Positions 37,546 through 46,813 of a DNA stretch of 64,000 nucleotides are shown here, in pieces. The stretch lies in contig CALOBA010000077.1 in the NCBI GenBank assembly GCA_942491465.1, positions 48,037-112,036 on the forward strand, given 5' to 3'. The notes under the pieces were generated by a model. That model saw nothing but the letters and a program-made list of their open reading frames with translations. It had not been told where the DNA came from and ran no database searches. Source of the DNA: CALOBA01 sp942491465. Its GTDB lineage: Bacteria > Pseudomonadota > Gammaproteobacteria > Chromatiales > Chromatiaceae. Made by a program: the position numbers and the translations under genes. Each line of letters begins with the position of its first letter. Positions within the stretch are counted from its first letter, which is position 1.

Positions 37546-38312
37546 CCGCGGCCTGGGTGGTGATGCCCGCCTTTGATGAGGCCCGGACCATCACCGCCGT
37601 GGTTGCCGCGGTGTCGGCCCAGCCCGTCGCCGGCATCGTTGTCGTCGACGACGGCTCCAGCGACGCAACGCCCGATCGCATCCGCGACTTGGCCAGCAGC
37701 GGCACATCGGCACTAAGGCTCATTCGACACGAGACCAACCGCGGCAAGGGCCAAGCCCTGGCCACCGGCATCGGCGAGGCGCTGCGCGAGCACGCCGAGC
37801 AGATCATCACCCTCGACGCCGACGGACAGCACGAGCCGAGGGACATCCCGAGACTGATGGCGATGGCCCTGGCCCATCCGTCATCGGTCATCATCGCCGC
37901 CCGAACCGAGGCCCGGGAGCGTGCCCCGGCGCTGCGCCGGTTTGCCAATGAGGTCGCCGACTTCTGGATCTCTTGGGCCTGCGGTCGGCGGATCACCGAT
38001 ACCCAGTCCGGATTTCGCCTCTATCCCGCGGCGGTGCTCGCGTCACTGCCGACGCAGCCGCGACCGGGCCAGGGCTTTGCCTATGAGACCGAGCTTCTCA
38101 TCGACATGGCCCGCGCCGGCGCCGAGATCCGCTCGGTAGCCATTGAGACCCGCTACGTCGAGGGTGCCCGACCCAGCCACTACCGCCCCTGGCGCGACAC
38201 CTGGAGCATCATTCGGCTGGTCGGCGGCCGACTGCTGCGGCGGGGCCTGTACCCGCGTGGTCTGCTGCGCGTGTTGGCGAAGCCGGTCGGGATCATCGAT
38301 GACGGCCGCTGA
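37542..38312 (+). CDS. Glycosyltransferase family 2
   Basis: The 256-residue GT-A fold enzyme has VVDDGSSD and the metal-binding DADGQHEP. In the family it moves a sugar from a nucleotide-sugar or polyprenyl-sugar donor. It is the last gene of the overlapping chain and probably glycosylates the pigment or its lipid anchor. An open frame begins in the reductase region but the ATG at 37542 fits the ATGA overlap. Confidence 0.88.
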   Translation: MTAAWVVMPAFDEARTITAVVAAVSAQPVAGIVVVDDGSSDATPDRIRDLASSGTSALRLIRHETNRGKGQALATGIGEALREHAEQIITLDADGQHEPRDIPRLMAMALAHPSSVIIAARTEARERAPALRRFANEVADFWISWACGRRITDTQSGFRLYPAAVLASLPTQPRPGQGFAYETELLIDMARAGAEIRSVAIETRYVEGARPSHYRPWRDTWSIIRLVGGRLLRRGLYPRGLLRVLAKPVGIIDDGR

Positions 38313-38504
38313 AACCCTGCGTCATGGCCATCGCCCAAGCATCCCGTTGCGGCCGGGGATTCCCGGGCGCTCGCAAGATAGGTCTTCAGTACCGTCGCCC
38401 AATCGGCAGCTGATCCGTTGTCCCCTCGATCGGCCCCGTCAAGCGGCGGACCCCCAAGGCCCAGGCATCCGCCGTTCGGGTCGACCAAACCAGAGGAAAT
38501 CACG

Positions 38505-38939
38505 ATGACAACTGATCTGGCCCTCCCCTTCACCCAACGCCTTTGGCCGCGCCTGCAGCTCCTTCTGCTGGTCATGGCCGCCGTTGGTGCCCTGTTCTTG
38601 ACTGGCTGTCGAACCGATTCGGTAAAAAACCTCAACAACCAGCCGATTAGTGCCTCCGGCGCCAGCATGACGGAGATCAGTAAGGCCATCCAGAGCGCCG
38701 GCAACGGGTTGGGCTGGATCATGAAGGAGAAATACCCGGGCCTGATCATCGGCACCCTGCACGTGCGTGATCACATGGCCCAGATCGAGATCCCCTACTC
38801 CACCTCGAGCTACAGCATCCGCTACAAGAGCAGTTCCAACCTGAAGTACAACGCGACCAACAAGACCATCCACTCCAACTACAACGGCTGGATCAGCAAC
38901 TTGGACAATCAGATCCGCGCCCGCCTGTCCATGCTCTGA
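38505..38939 (+). CDS. Small predicted lipoprotein, unknown family
   Basis: The 144-residue protein has a signal sequence ending LFLTGC, a good lipobox, so a mature lipoprotein of about 106 residues is expected. The mature part is Ser/Asn/Tyr-rich with YSTSSYSIRYKSSSNLKY around residues 95-112, suggesting beta structure. An AGAGGAAAT ribosome site lies 7 bp before ATG 38505. It has no recognised domain. It lies 193 bp after the pigment cluster and 3 bp before a DUF218 gene. Confidence 0.75.
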   Translation: MTTDLALPFTQRLWPRLQLLLLVMAAVGALFLTGCRTDSVKNLNNQPISASGASMTEISKAIQSAGNGLGWIMKEKYPGLIIGTLHVRDHMAQIEIPYSTSSYSIRYKSSSNLKYNATNKTIHSNYNGWISNLDNQIRARLSML

Positions 38940-38942
38940 GCC

Positions 38943-39626
38943 ATGGAGCGGCCGGCCCGCCCGTTCGACCGCGATGCGTTGCTGACGCTCGCCATGACCC
39001 TTTTGGTCTTGGCGCTGACCGCTGCGCTGCCCTGGCTGGCCGCTACGCTCTGGGTGCTGGTGACCGGTGTTCGCGCCGGACCCGGACCGGCCCGAACGAA
39101 TACCTTGATCGTGCCGGGCAAGCGTTTGCGCGACCAGCAGCCCGATGCGGACTTCCAGCGCCGACTCAGCGCCGCGGGGCGGCTGGCGACGGATCAGCCC
39201 GATGTCCGCATCCTGATCCTCGGCGGAGCGACGGACTCCGGTCCGCTCACGGAGGCCGAGGCCGGCGCGCGCTGGCTCATGGCCCACATGCCCGCGGCCG
39301 ATCTCCACATCGACCGCGAACAGGCCTCCGCCGACACCCTGACCAATCTCCACGCCGTCCGCGCCCTGACCGGTCGGCCAGAAACGGCCCCCACGGCCGC
39401 AGTCAGCCTGATCTCCAACCGCTATCACCTCGCGCGGCTCGCGCTGATGGCGCGCGCGCTCGGTATCGCCCACGAGCTGATCGCCGCCGAGCCCGTCGCC
39501 CCTGCCATCCACCCCGGCTCGGTTCCCCGCTGGCTGCTTGAAGGCTTCTTCGTCTTCTGGTTTTTGACCGGTCGTCTCTATGCCAAAATCAGCAACAACC
39601 GGCGCATGCTCAAGCGCGTGACATGA
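38943..39626 (+). CDS. YdcF/SanA-type DUF218 protein
   Basis: The 227-residue protein has one N-terminal membrane helix (about 12-40) and a DUF218 core: an LIVPG strand near the start, RILILGG, the EAEAGARWLM helix, and SNRYHLAR, the family signature. These proteins act at the envelope; SanA and YdcF are linked to barrier function, but the reaction is unknown. Co-directional neighbours on both sides suggest a small envelope operon. Confidence 0.82.
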   Translation: MERPARPFDRDALLTLAMTLLVLALTAALPWLAATLWVLVTGVRAGPGPARTNTLIVPGKRLRDQQPDADFQRRLSAAGRLATDQPDVRILILGGATDSGPLTEAEAGARWLMAHMPAADLHIDREQASADTLTNLHAVRALTGRPETAPTAAVSLISNRYHLARLALMARALGIAHELIAAEPVAPAIHPGSVPRWLLEGFFVFWFLTGRLYAKISNNRRMLKRVT

Positions 39627-39636
39627 GGATTCGGCG

Positions 39637-40329
39637 ATGAGCCCGACCACCACCGCATCGACAAACCACAGCGCCCGGTCCCCGGCCGGTCGCTGGCTTT
39701 GGGTCATAGGATTGGCCTTGGTCGCCATTGCCATCGGTGCCGGCCGGACGATTGAAGACCGACTGCGCGCCACCGGCATGCCGGATCTCGGCAGCGGGAC
39801 GCCACAGCTCATGGATCTGGTGCCGCTGTTGTTCGCGTTCGCCTTGCCCCTCGGCTTGGCGCTGTGTGCAGCGGCGGCCCTGCGCCGCGGTCCCGCGCCA
39901 GCCGGACCCCTTGCCTGGCTCGGCTTTGGCGTGATGGCTACCAGCGCCGTGGCGGCACCGGTGCTGGTGCCCATGGTGCTGGGCCGGGAGATGGTATCGA
40001 TCCACTTCGGGGTCGGCGGCATCCTGATCACGGCCTCCGCCCTCGGCTGCTTCTGGGCCATGGGTCGACTGCGCGTCGGCGCGCCGCGCGCGTTGGTCCC
40101 CGCCGTGGATTTGGCGCTGGCGGGGCTGGTCTGCCTGGTCGCCGCGGCCTGGAATCTCTGCGGCAGCGCCGCCATGCCGTCGTTCCTGTTGATGCCCGAG
40201 CGCATGCAGGCCCTGGGCACCCTGCCCTTCGCCATCGGCCAGATGAAGGCCGTGCTTGCCCTAATGAGCCTCGGATGGCTATTGCTGCTGGGTGCCGCCG
40301 CGCTGACCGCGTCGCGGCTGTCCCGGTAG
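39637..40329 (+). CDS. Polytopic membrane protein, unknown function
   Basis: The 230-residue protein has about six hydrophobic helices separated by short loops, including AALRRGPAPAG and GRLRVGAPRAL. It has no soluble domain or recognisable motif. It lies 10 bp after the DUF218 gene and 13 bp before a DUF6279 lipoprotein on the same strand. Its function cannot be assigned. Confidence 0.75.
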   Translation: MSPTTTASTNHSARSPAGRWLWVIGLALVAIAIGAGRTIEDRLRATGMPDLGSGTPQLMDLVPLLFAFALPLGLALCAAAALRRGPAPAGPLAWLGFGVMATSAVAAPVLVPMVLGREMVSIHFGVGGILITASALGCFWAMGRLRVGAPRALVPAVDLALAGLVCLVAAAWNLCGSAAMPSFLLMPERMQALGTLPFAIGQMKAVLALMSLGWLLLLGAAALTASRLSR

Positions 40330-40342
40330 CGGACGGGGGCCG

Positions 40343-41215
40343 ATGGCGGATCGGCGCCCTTCTTCAAGTCTGCGGCTGAGCTTGGTGCTGCTGCTCTCGG
40401 CGCTGCTGCTCAGCGCCTGTAGTCTGCTGGACTTTGCCTACCACCAGCTCGATTGGCTCATGCTGCGCAAGGTCGAATCGGTGGTCGACCTCAACGGCGA
40501 GCAGCGTGCGCGGCTGCGTCAGGACATCGATGCGCTGCTCAAATGGCACTGCGAGACCCAGGTGCCCCGCTACGCTGGGTTTCTGACCACGTTGGAGCGG
40601 GACTTCCGTACCCGTGAAATGACCGCCGCCCGGGTGGCCGAGCATGGGCACACCCTGGAGCGTTTTTGGTATCGGGTGCTGGGCAAGGGCACTGCTGGTC
40701 TGGGGCGACTACTCGCTGCCCTCGAGCCCTACCAGCTGGAGCAGTTGGAGCTGGCCCTGCGCCTGCGAAACGACGAGACCGCCCGCGCCATCCGCGCCTC
40801 CGCGGGCCAGGATCTAAGCGGCGACTACGCCGGGCTTGCCCGGCGCCAGATCCGCCGCTGGCTCGGGCCATTGAACCCGACCCAACAGCGGATCATCCGG
40901 GAATGGAGCCGGGAGTTCGAGCCCCTCGGAGATCTGGGTCTGGCCTATCGACGCCAGCTCCACCAGCGTCTGCACCAGCTCGTCCTGGCGCATCAGGGTG
41001 ATCCGGCGGCGCTGACCGGCCGGCTGCAAGGCTTCATCGAACGTATCCAGACCGCACCGCCGCCGGACTACGCGGCGCGGGTGGATGGCAACAAGGCCCG
41101 AAGTGTCGCAATGATCGCCCAAGTCGTCGCCGCCGCCGACGCCGCGCAGCTTGCGCAGGTGGCCGAATCCATCGCTAAGTGGCGTGGGGAGCTGCGACGG
41201 ATTCGCTGCGACTGA
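40343..41215 (+). CDS. DUF6279 family lipoprotein
   Basis: The 290-residue protein has signal and lipobox LLLSACSLLD. An alpha-helical mature part follows with the DUF6279 features YHQLDWLMLRKVESVVDL at its start, DIDALLKWHC and ARRQIRRWLGPL. Its role is unknown. It is convergent with plsC across 55 bp and ends the 38505-41215 group. Confidence 0.85.
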   Translation: MADRRPSSSLRLSLVLLLSALLLSACSLLDFAYHQLDWLMLRKVESVVDLNGEQRARLRQDIDALLKWHCETQVPRYAGFLTTLERDFRTREMTAARVAEHGHTLERFWYRVLGKGTAGLGRLLAALEPYQLEQLELALRLRNDETARAIRASAGQDLSGDYAGLARRQIRRWLGPLNPTQQRIIREWSREFEPLGDLGLAYRRQLHQRLHQLVLAHQGDPAALTGRLQGFIERIQTAPPPDYAARVDGNKARSVAMIAQVVAAADAAQLAQVAESIAKWRGELRRIRCD

Positions 41216-41270
41216 GCCGCCGCCCACGGGGGCCCTTTAGATCGGCCTCCATGTCAGAGAGCAGCCCGCA

Positions 41271-41999
41271 TCAACGGATGTCGTCGGGCCCGGGCAGCTT
41301 GGCCACGGTTGCCTCGATCCAGGCCTCTACCTCGGCGTTGATCTCGTTGGCCTTGCGCCCCGCGGTGGCGATCGGCTTGCCGATGACCATGTCGATGGTG
41401 CCCGGGAACTTGCGCACGCCGCGGCGACGCCAGAAGACGCCGGCATTGTGGGCGATGGGCACCACCGGCACCCCGGTCTTTTCCGCCAGCATCGCACCGC
41501 CGATGTTGTAGCGCTGGCGCTCGCCGGCGGCGACCCGGGTGCCCTCGGGAAACACCACCACCCAGCGCCCCGCTGCCAGGTGTTTCCGACCTTGCACCAA
41601 CAACTCTCGTATGGCCTTGCGACCCGCGGACCGATCGATGGCGATGGGCTGAAATTGGGCCAAGGCCCAACCAAAGAATGGGATACGCAACAGCTCGCGT
41701 TTCAGCACCCAGGTCTGTCTTAGCGGCAGGAGACCCCGCAGCGAGATCGTCTCCCAGGTGGATTGGTGCTTGCTGAGTACGATGCAGGGTCCCTCGGGCA
41801 GGTGCTCAAGCCCGACAATGCGGTGGCGCAGGTCGCAGATCCAGGCAAGCAGCCAGAGCGTGATCTTCGCCCAGGCCCGCCCCAGCCGCGAAATTCCCTG
41901 ATCCGGCGCCAGGCGCGAGGCCAGCACGATCAGCAGTCCGAAGACGATGACCGTCAGGTAAAACAGCAGCGAGAACAGCAGGGAGCGCAGCATCGTCAT
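41271..41999 (-). CDS. plsC: 1-acyl-sn-glycerol-3-phosphate acyltransferase (PlsC-like)
   Basis: The enzyme makes phosphatidic acid from lysophosphatidic acid at the inner membrane. About 242 residues with an N-terminal helix pair, the acyltransferase motif SKHQSTWET, and FPEGTR followed by PVVPIAHN are visible. The chosen ATG at 41999 overlaps the gmhB stop by four bases (ATGA); two other in-frame ATGs lie at 42005 and 41993. The order glyQ-glyS-(mazG-like)-gmhB-plsC is typical of related gammaproteobacteria. Confidence 0.92.
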   Translation of the reverse strand: MTMLRSLLFSLLFYLTVIVFGLLIVLASRLAPDQGISRLGRAWAKITLWLLAWICDLRHRIVGLEHLPEGPCIVLSKHQSTWETISLRGLLPLRQTWVLKRELLRIPFFGWALAQFQPIAIDRSAGRKAIRELLVQGRKHLAAGRWVVVFPEGTRVAAGERQRYNIGGAMLAEKTGVPVVPIAHNAGVFWRRRGVRKFPGTIDMVIGKPIATAGRKANEINAEVEAWIEATVAKLPGPDDIR

Positions 42000-42574
42000 G
42001 GGCATGCCTCGGCAGCGGATCCGTTCAGCAGCAGGTCGACTGCGGCGGCCAGATCGTCCACCACCGAGACCCCGGCCAGCTCATCGGCATGGGCCTGCCG
42101 CGTCTGCTCGCCGCGACCGGTGAGCACCAGTATGGGCCGAGCGCCGACGGTACGCGCCGCCTCCAGATCCCGCCAGGAGTCGCCGATCACCGGCACGCCG
42201 GGCAGTGCGCGTGCCATGCGGTTGCCGATCTCCTTCAGCAGTCCCGGCAGCGGCTTGCGGCAATGGCAGCGATCGTTCGGACCATGGGGACAGAATGCAA
42301 TCACATCGATGCGACCGCCGACGGCCTGGACCTTTCGCAGCAGCTTGGCATGGATGGCATTCAGGGTATCGATGTCGAACAGGCCGCGGGCGAGCCCGGA
42401 CTGGTTGGTGGCGATGGCCACATGCCAGCCGGCGAGGTTGAGCCGGGCAATGGCCTCCAACGCCCCCGGCAACGGTCGCCACTCGTCCGGATGCTTGATG
42501 AACGCGTCGGACTCGTGGTTGATGACGCCGTCGCGGTCGAGGATGGCGAGGGGCAAGGGGGTTGATCTCCGCAA
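41996..42574 (-). CDS. gmhB: D-glycero-beta-D-manno-heptose-1,7-bisphosphate 7-phosphatase
   Basis: The 192-residue HAD phosphatase has the nucleophile motif ILDRDGVIN (Asp13, Asp15), TNQSG, the zinc-binding CPHGPNDRCHCRKP loop specific to GmhB, and GDSWRDLEAA. It acts in ADP-heptose synthesis for lipopolysaccharide core. The gene is 20 bp from the MazG-like gene and overlaps plsC. Confidence 0.94.
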   Translation of the reverse strand: MRRSTPLPLAILDRDGVINHESDAFIKHPDEWRPLPGALEAIARLNLAGWHVAIATNQSGLARGLFDIDTLNAIHAKLLRKVQAVGGRIDVIAFCPHGPNDRCHCRKPLPGLLKEIGNRMARALPGVPVIGDSWRDLEAARTVGARPILVLTGRGEQTRQAHADELAGVSVVDDLAAAVDLLLNGSAAEACP

Positions 42575-42593
42575 TGGATCGGCTGGGACGGGC

Positions 42594-42953
42594 TCAGGGC
42601 CCGCGAAATTCGGAGACCCGGATGCGCCCTTCGATCATCCGCGCCTTGCGCTGATCGAGCTTGTGCATCTTATCCCAGAACGCCTGCTTCAGATCAAAGT
42701 CGGCGGCGATGGCGGTGCCCATGACCAGGATCAGCAGGTCGGCGACCTCCTCGGATAGCTGCTCGCGGGGGTGTCCCTTGGTGATGCAGGCGGAGATCTC
42801 GCCGAGTTCCTCGGCCATCAGCGCGACCCGATAGGTCAGGTCTTCGCCACCGGTTTCGCGAAAGCGGTGCTTGTCGTGAAAGGCCTGCACGGCCGCCAGC
42901 ATGTCCGTGTACGCATCCGGGTCGTGTGCCGACACGCCGGTGGCGTCGCTCAT
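42594..42953 (-). CDS. MazG-like nucleotide pyrophosphohydrolase
   Basis: The 119-residue protein has the all-alpha NTP pyrophosphatase pattern with metal-binding acidic residues: LMAEELGEI then EEVADLLILV. Such small proteins hydrolyse non-canonical or excess nucleoside triphosphates; the preferred nucleotide is not evident. The ATG overlaps the glyS stop (ATGA), indicating coupled translation in the glyQS-gmhB-plsC operon. Confidence 0.87.
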   Translation of the reverse strand: MSDATGVSAHDPDAYTDMLAAVQAFHDKHRFRETGGEDLTYRVALMAEELGEISACITKGHPREQLSEEVADLLILVMGTAIAADFDLKQAFWDKMHKLDQRKARMIEGRIRVSEFRGP

Positions 42954-45055
42954 GCACCCTCCTCCCGGGCCGGCTGCAGCTTGGAGATGTCGGCGACACG
43001 CAGGAACGGTCCTTCCAGCGCCCGCAGCAGGGCGATGCGGTTGCGGCGCAGGGCATCGTCGTCGACCATGACCATGACGTCGTCGAAGAAGGCGTCGACG
43101 TCGTCGCGCAGGGCCGAGAGCGCGCGCAGGGTTGCCTCGTAGTCACCGTCGGCGATCAGCGGCTCGACCTCGGCGCTCAGGGTGCCGATACGATCGGCCA
43201 GGCGCTGCTCGGCGGGGTCGGTGAGCAGCGACGGTTCCAGCGCCACCACGGCCCGGTCGGCCTCCGGCAGCTTCTTCAGGATGTTGCGCAGGCGCTTGTT
43301 GGCGGCCGCCAGCGACGCCGCCTCGGGCAGGCCGCGGAAGGTCTCCACGGCGCGGACCCGCCGGTCGATGTCGCTCGGCGTGGTCGGGGCGACACCGAGC
43401 ACGGCCTCGATGGTATCGGCGCTGAGACCCTGGTCCACGTAGTAGCGATCCAGCCGTTCCAGGCAGTAGGCGAGCACCTCGTCGACGACCTTGTCCGCCG
43501 CGATCCCCGGCGGATAGCCGTCGGCGGCCCGTTGCAGCAGGGACTTCAGGTCCAGCGGCAGCGGCGTCTCGATGAGGATGCGCAGCACGCCGATGGCGGC
43601 GCGGCGAAGGCCATAGGGGTCCTTGACGCCGGTGGGACGCTGACCGATGGCGAAGATGCCGATCAGCGTGTCGAGTCGGTCGGCCAGGGCCAGGATCTGG
43701 CCGCAGGGGCTCGCCGGCAGACGGTCGCCGGCATGGCGTGGCAGGTATTGCTCTTCCATCGCCGCGACCACGCAGGGGGCTTCGCCGGCGCGCTCGGCGT
43801 AGTAGCGGCCCATGATGCCCTGCAGGCTGGCAAACTCGCCCACCATCAGCGTGACCAGATCGCACTTGGCCAGGGTCGCGGCCCGGCGGGCCTGCTCGGC
43901 CGGGACGCCGAGCTGCGCGGCGATGGCCGCGCCGAGCTCACCGACCCTCCCCATCTTGGCGCCCACGCTGCCCAGCTTGTGCTGGAAGATGACGCCGTCC
44001 AGCCGCGGGGCCAGATCACCCAGGGGTGTCTTCAGGTCCTGCTCCCAGAAGAACTTGGCATCGGCAAAGCGCGGGCGAATCACGCGCTCGTTGCCGGCGC
44101 GGATCACATCCGGGTCTCGGCTCTCGATATTGGCGACGCCGATGAAGTGCGGCAGCAGCACCCCGTCCGCCGAGAGCAGCGGGAAGTACTTCTGGTTCTT
44201 CTGCATGGTCTCCACCAGGGCCTCGGCCGGGACCTCCAAGAAGGTCGGATCGAAGCCGCCGAGAAAGGCCACCGGCCATTCGCAGAGCGCGGTGACCTCA
44301 TCGAGCAGCGCGTCGTCCATCCGCGCCCGACCGCCGGCCTGCTCGGCCAGCGCCTGCACCCCGGCCGCGATGCGCGCGCGCCGGGCCGAGAATGATGGCT
44401 CCACGCGGCCCTCGGCGCGCAGCCGCTCGGCATAGTCGCCGGGGGCGGACAGCGGGATCGGCGCCGGGTGGTGGAAGCGATGCCCCCGGGTGCTGGTGCC
44501 GGTCTCGATGCCGAGCACCTGGCCCGGCACGCGCTCGCTGCCGAGCAGCATGCAGACCCAGTGCACCGGGCGCACGAACTCGGCGTCGCCGTCGCCCCAG
44601 CGCATGCGCTTGGGGATCGGCAGCCCGCCCAGGGCCTGCTCCACCAGCCCCGGCAACAGCGCGGCGGCGTCTTGGCCCTGCTCCACCTTGCGGAAGGCGA
44701 GCCAGACGCCCTTCGGTGTCTCTTCGCGGGCCAGGTCCCCCACCTCGACGCCGCAGGAGCGCGCAAAGCCCAGCGCGGCCTTGGTGGGGTTGCCGTCGGC
44801 ATCGAAGGCGGCCTTCAGGGCCGGGCCGCGGCGCATGCTGTCCTGGTCGGGCTGGCGGGGGGCGAGGTCGCGCACGCGCACCGCGAGCCGGCGCGGGGCG
44901 CAAAAGGCCTCGCTGTGGCCGTGGCCGAGCCGGCTCTGGTCAAGCCCGGCCATCAGGCCCTTGTGCAAGGCCTCGGACAGCCCGAGCAGGGCCGTCGGCG
45001 GCAGTTCTTCGGTACCGATCTCGACCAGCAGGTCGTGGGTGGCGGCGTCCGTCAT
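42950..45055 (-). CDS. glyS: Glycine-tRNA ligase beta subunit
   Basis: The 701-residue subunit of the alpha2beta2-type glycyl-tRNA synthetase starts with LLVEIGTEELPPTAL. It contains EPSFSARRARIAAGV, NQKYFPLL and a C-terminal anticodon-binding-like domain ending in AFFDDVMVMVDDDALRRNRIALL. It supplies tRNA recognition while GlyQ holds the catalytic site. Its ATG overlaps the glyQ stop (TGATG). Confidence 0.97.
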   Translation of the reverse strand: MTDAATHDLLVEIGTEELPPTALLGLSEALHKGLMAGLDQSRLGHGHSEAFCAPRRLAVRVRDLAPRQPDQDSMRRGPALKAAFDADGNPTKAALGFARSCGVEVGDLAREETPKGVWLAFRKVEQGQDAAALLPGLVEQALGGLPIPKRMRWGDGDAEFVRPVHWVCMLLGSERVPGQVLGIETGTSTRGHRFHHPAPIPLSAPGDYAERLRAEGRVEPSFSARRARIAAGVQALAEQAGGRARMDDALLDEVTALCEWPVAFLGGFDPTFLEVPAEALVETMQKNQKYFPLLSADGVLLPHFIGVANIESRDPDVIRAGNERVIRPRFADAKFFWEQDLKTPLGDLAPRLDGVIFQHKLGSVGAKMGRVGELGAAIAAQLGVPAEQARRAATLAKCDLVTLMVGEFASLQGIMGRYYAERAGEAPCVVAAMEEQYLPRHAGDRLPASPCGQILALADRLDTLIGIFAIGQRPTGVKDPYGLRRAAIGVLRILIETPLPLDLKSLLQRAADGYPPGIAADKVVDEVLAYCLERLDRYYVDQGLSADTIEAVLGVAPTTPSDIDRRVRAVETFRGLPEAASLAAANKRLRNILKKLPEADRAVVALEPSLLTDPAEQRLADRIGTLSAEVEPLIADGDYEATLRALSALRDDVDAFFDDVMVMVDDDALRRNRIALLRALEGPFLRVADISKLQPAREEGA

Positions 45056-45960
45056 CAGGCGGCCCTCTTCGCGGCCGGCTGGCCGGCGAGCATCGGGAAG
45101 CCGAGGGCCTCCCGGCTGTTGTAGTAGGCCTCGGCAACCGCCCTGGCGAGGGTGCGCACGCGCAGGATGAAGCGCTGGCGCTCGGTCACCGAGATGGCGC
45201 CGCGGGCGTCGAGCAGGTTGAACAGATGCGATGCCTTCAGCACCTGCTCGTAGGCCGGCAGCGCCAGGCCCGCCTCCACCAGCTTGGCGCTCTCGGCCTC
45301 GGCCTGGTCGAAGCGCTGGAACAGGGCGGGCACCTCGGCGTGCTCGAAGTTGTAGGTCGACTGCTCCACCTCGTTTTGGTGATAGACGTCGCCGTAGGTC
45401 ACCGGGCCGTTGGCCGACTGGGTCCAGAGCAGGTCGTAGACGCTCTCGACGCCTTGCAGATACATGGCGATGCGCTCGATGCCGTAGGTGATCTCACCGG
45501 TGACCGGCCGGCATTCCAGGCCGCCCACCTGCTGGAAGTAGGTGAACTGGGTGACCTCCATGCCGTTCAGCCAGACCTCCCAGCCCAGCCCCCAGGCGCC
45601 CAGCGTCGGCGACTCCCAGTTGTCCTCGACAAAACGGATGTCGTGTACCAGCGGGTCCAGCCCCAGGCTGCGCAGGGACTCCAGGTACAGCTCCTGGATG
45701 TCGTGCGGCGAGGGCTTGAGCACGACCTGAAACTGGTAGTAGTGCTGCAGCCGGTTCGGGTTCTCGCCATAGCGGCCGTCGGTGGGCCGGCGTGACGGCT
45801 GCACATAGGCGCAGGACCAGGGCTCCGGCCCGATGGAGCGCAGGAACGTGCCGGGGTGAAAGGTGCCCGCACCGACCTCCATGTCGTAGGGCTGCAGGAT
45901 GACGCAGCCGCGCTCGGACCAGAATTGTTGAAGCCTGAAGACAAGCTCCTGGAAGCTCAT
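45055..45960 (-). CDS. glyQ: Glycine-tRNA ligase alpha subunit
   Basis: Starting at ATG 45960 the protein has 301 residues, against 303 in E. coli. It shows RLQQFWSERGCVILQPYDMEVGAGT at the start and FLRSIGPEPW, the class II synthetase elements that bind glycine and ATP. A TTG 24 bp upstream would add eight non-conserved residues. About 210 bp upstream to the next gene contain no recognised feature. Confidence 0.97.
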   Translation of the reverse strand: MSFQELVFRLQQFWSERGCVILQPYDMEVGAGTFHPGTFLRSIGPEPWSCAYVQPSRRPTDGRYGENPNRLQHYYQFQVVLKPSPHDIQELYLESLRSLGLDPLVHDIRFVEDNWESPTLGAWGLGWEVWLNGMEVTQFTYFQQVGGLECRPVTGEITYGIERIAMYLQGVESVYDLLWTQSANGPVTYGDVYHQNEVEQSTYNFEHAEVPALFQRFDQAEAESAKLVEAGLALPAYEQVLKASHLFNLLDARGAISVTERQRFILRVRTLARAVAEAYYNSREALGFPMLAGQPAAKRAA

Positions 45961-46172
45961 CGGCTCTGCGTCGGGTGCCGCCAACGGTTGACTCCGGGTG
46001 TGAGACCAAAAGCCTTCAAGTATAGCGGGTTGGTGGCCGGGCTTGCCAGATTGATGAATACGCGTCGCTGCGCCCGCTCAATCCGCGCGCCGGGGAAAGC
46101 CAAAGGGGCCGATACCGACGGGCCAGCGCCGTCACGGGATGCGGGCCGTTCGCCCCGCCGCCCGGGGGCCGA

Positions 46173-46775
46173 TCATCCCCCGCGCTGCAGCGCCTCATAG
46201 CGTGCCTTGAACGCGATCTGACGCAAGCGCTCCGCCTCCGCCTCGGTGGCGATCAGCGGCGACTCCTGCCAGCTGTCGCCGGCATGATCGTAGACGGAGA
46301 AGCGCCAGGCCTTGCCGACCTTGAACACCTTGGTGACGTCCTGGCCCGCCCGGGCCATGGCCTGGAGCTTGGTCATGGGCGCCCCCGCCGGCACCTCGCC
46401 GGCCACGGGCATCTGCGAGGCATCCGCCGGCGCCTGATCCGATACCGGCGCGGTGCGCAGATTGAACTGGTTGTTCTGGATCTCCCCCTGGATATCCAGC
46501 TCCACCGACTCGACGCCCGGCAGACGGTCGAGGATATAGCCGGCCATCAGCATCCCCAGCCGGTCATTCTCCTTCTCCAGCGCGGACAGCAGCTTGTCGG
46601 CGACGATCTGGCAGCGCTGCAGCCGATCCGGCTGATCGACCCACTCCCGGCTCATCTGCCAGCCCTTGTCCATGTCGTGGTCGAGCTGGGCAAAGAACGG
46701 CCGTGCGTTCTGCATCACGGCGTCGGAGACGTTCAACGTGTAGACCTGGTCGTCGATGATCGCCTTCAGGATCAT
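46173..46775 (-). CDS. Hypothetical protein, unknown function
   Basis: The 200-residue soluble protein has no signal peptide or membrane helix. The N-terminal part (1-105) is predicted helical with an acidic face and contains an HDMDKGWQMSREWVD stretch. A Pro/Ala linker (about 115-140) leads to a C-terminal beta-rich part with WRFSVYDHAGDSW. It lies 38 bp after hslU on the same strand and may be co-transcribed with hslVU. I do not recognise the family and cannot assign a role. Confidence 0.75.
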   Translation of the reverse strand: MILKAIIDDQVYTLNVSDAVMQNARPFFAQLDHDMDKGWQMSREWVDQPDRLQRCQIVADKLLSALEKENDRLGMLMAGYILDRLPGVESVELDIQGEIQNNQFNLRTAPVSDQAPADASQMPVAGEVPAGAPMTKLQAMARAGQDVTKVFKVGKAWRFSVYDHAGDSWQESPLIATEAEAERLRQIAFKARYEALQRGG

Positions 46776-46813
46776 GGGGGGCTCCGGTTGACCTAATTTC
46801 GGCGCATTCTAAC

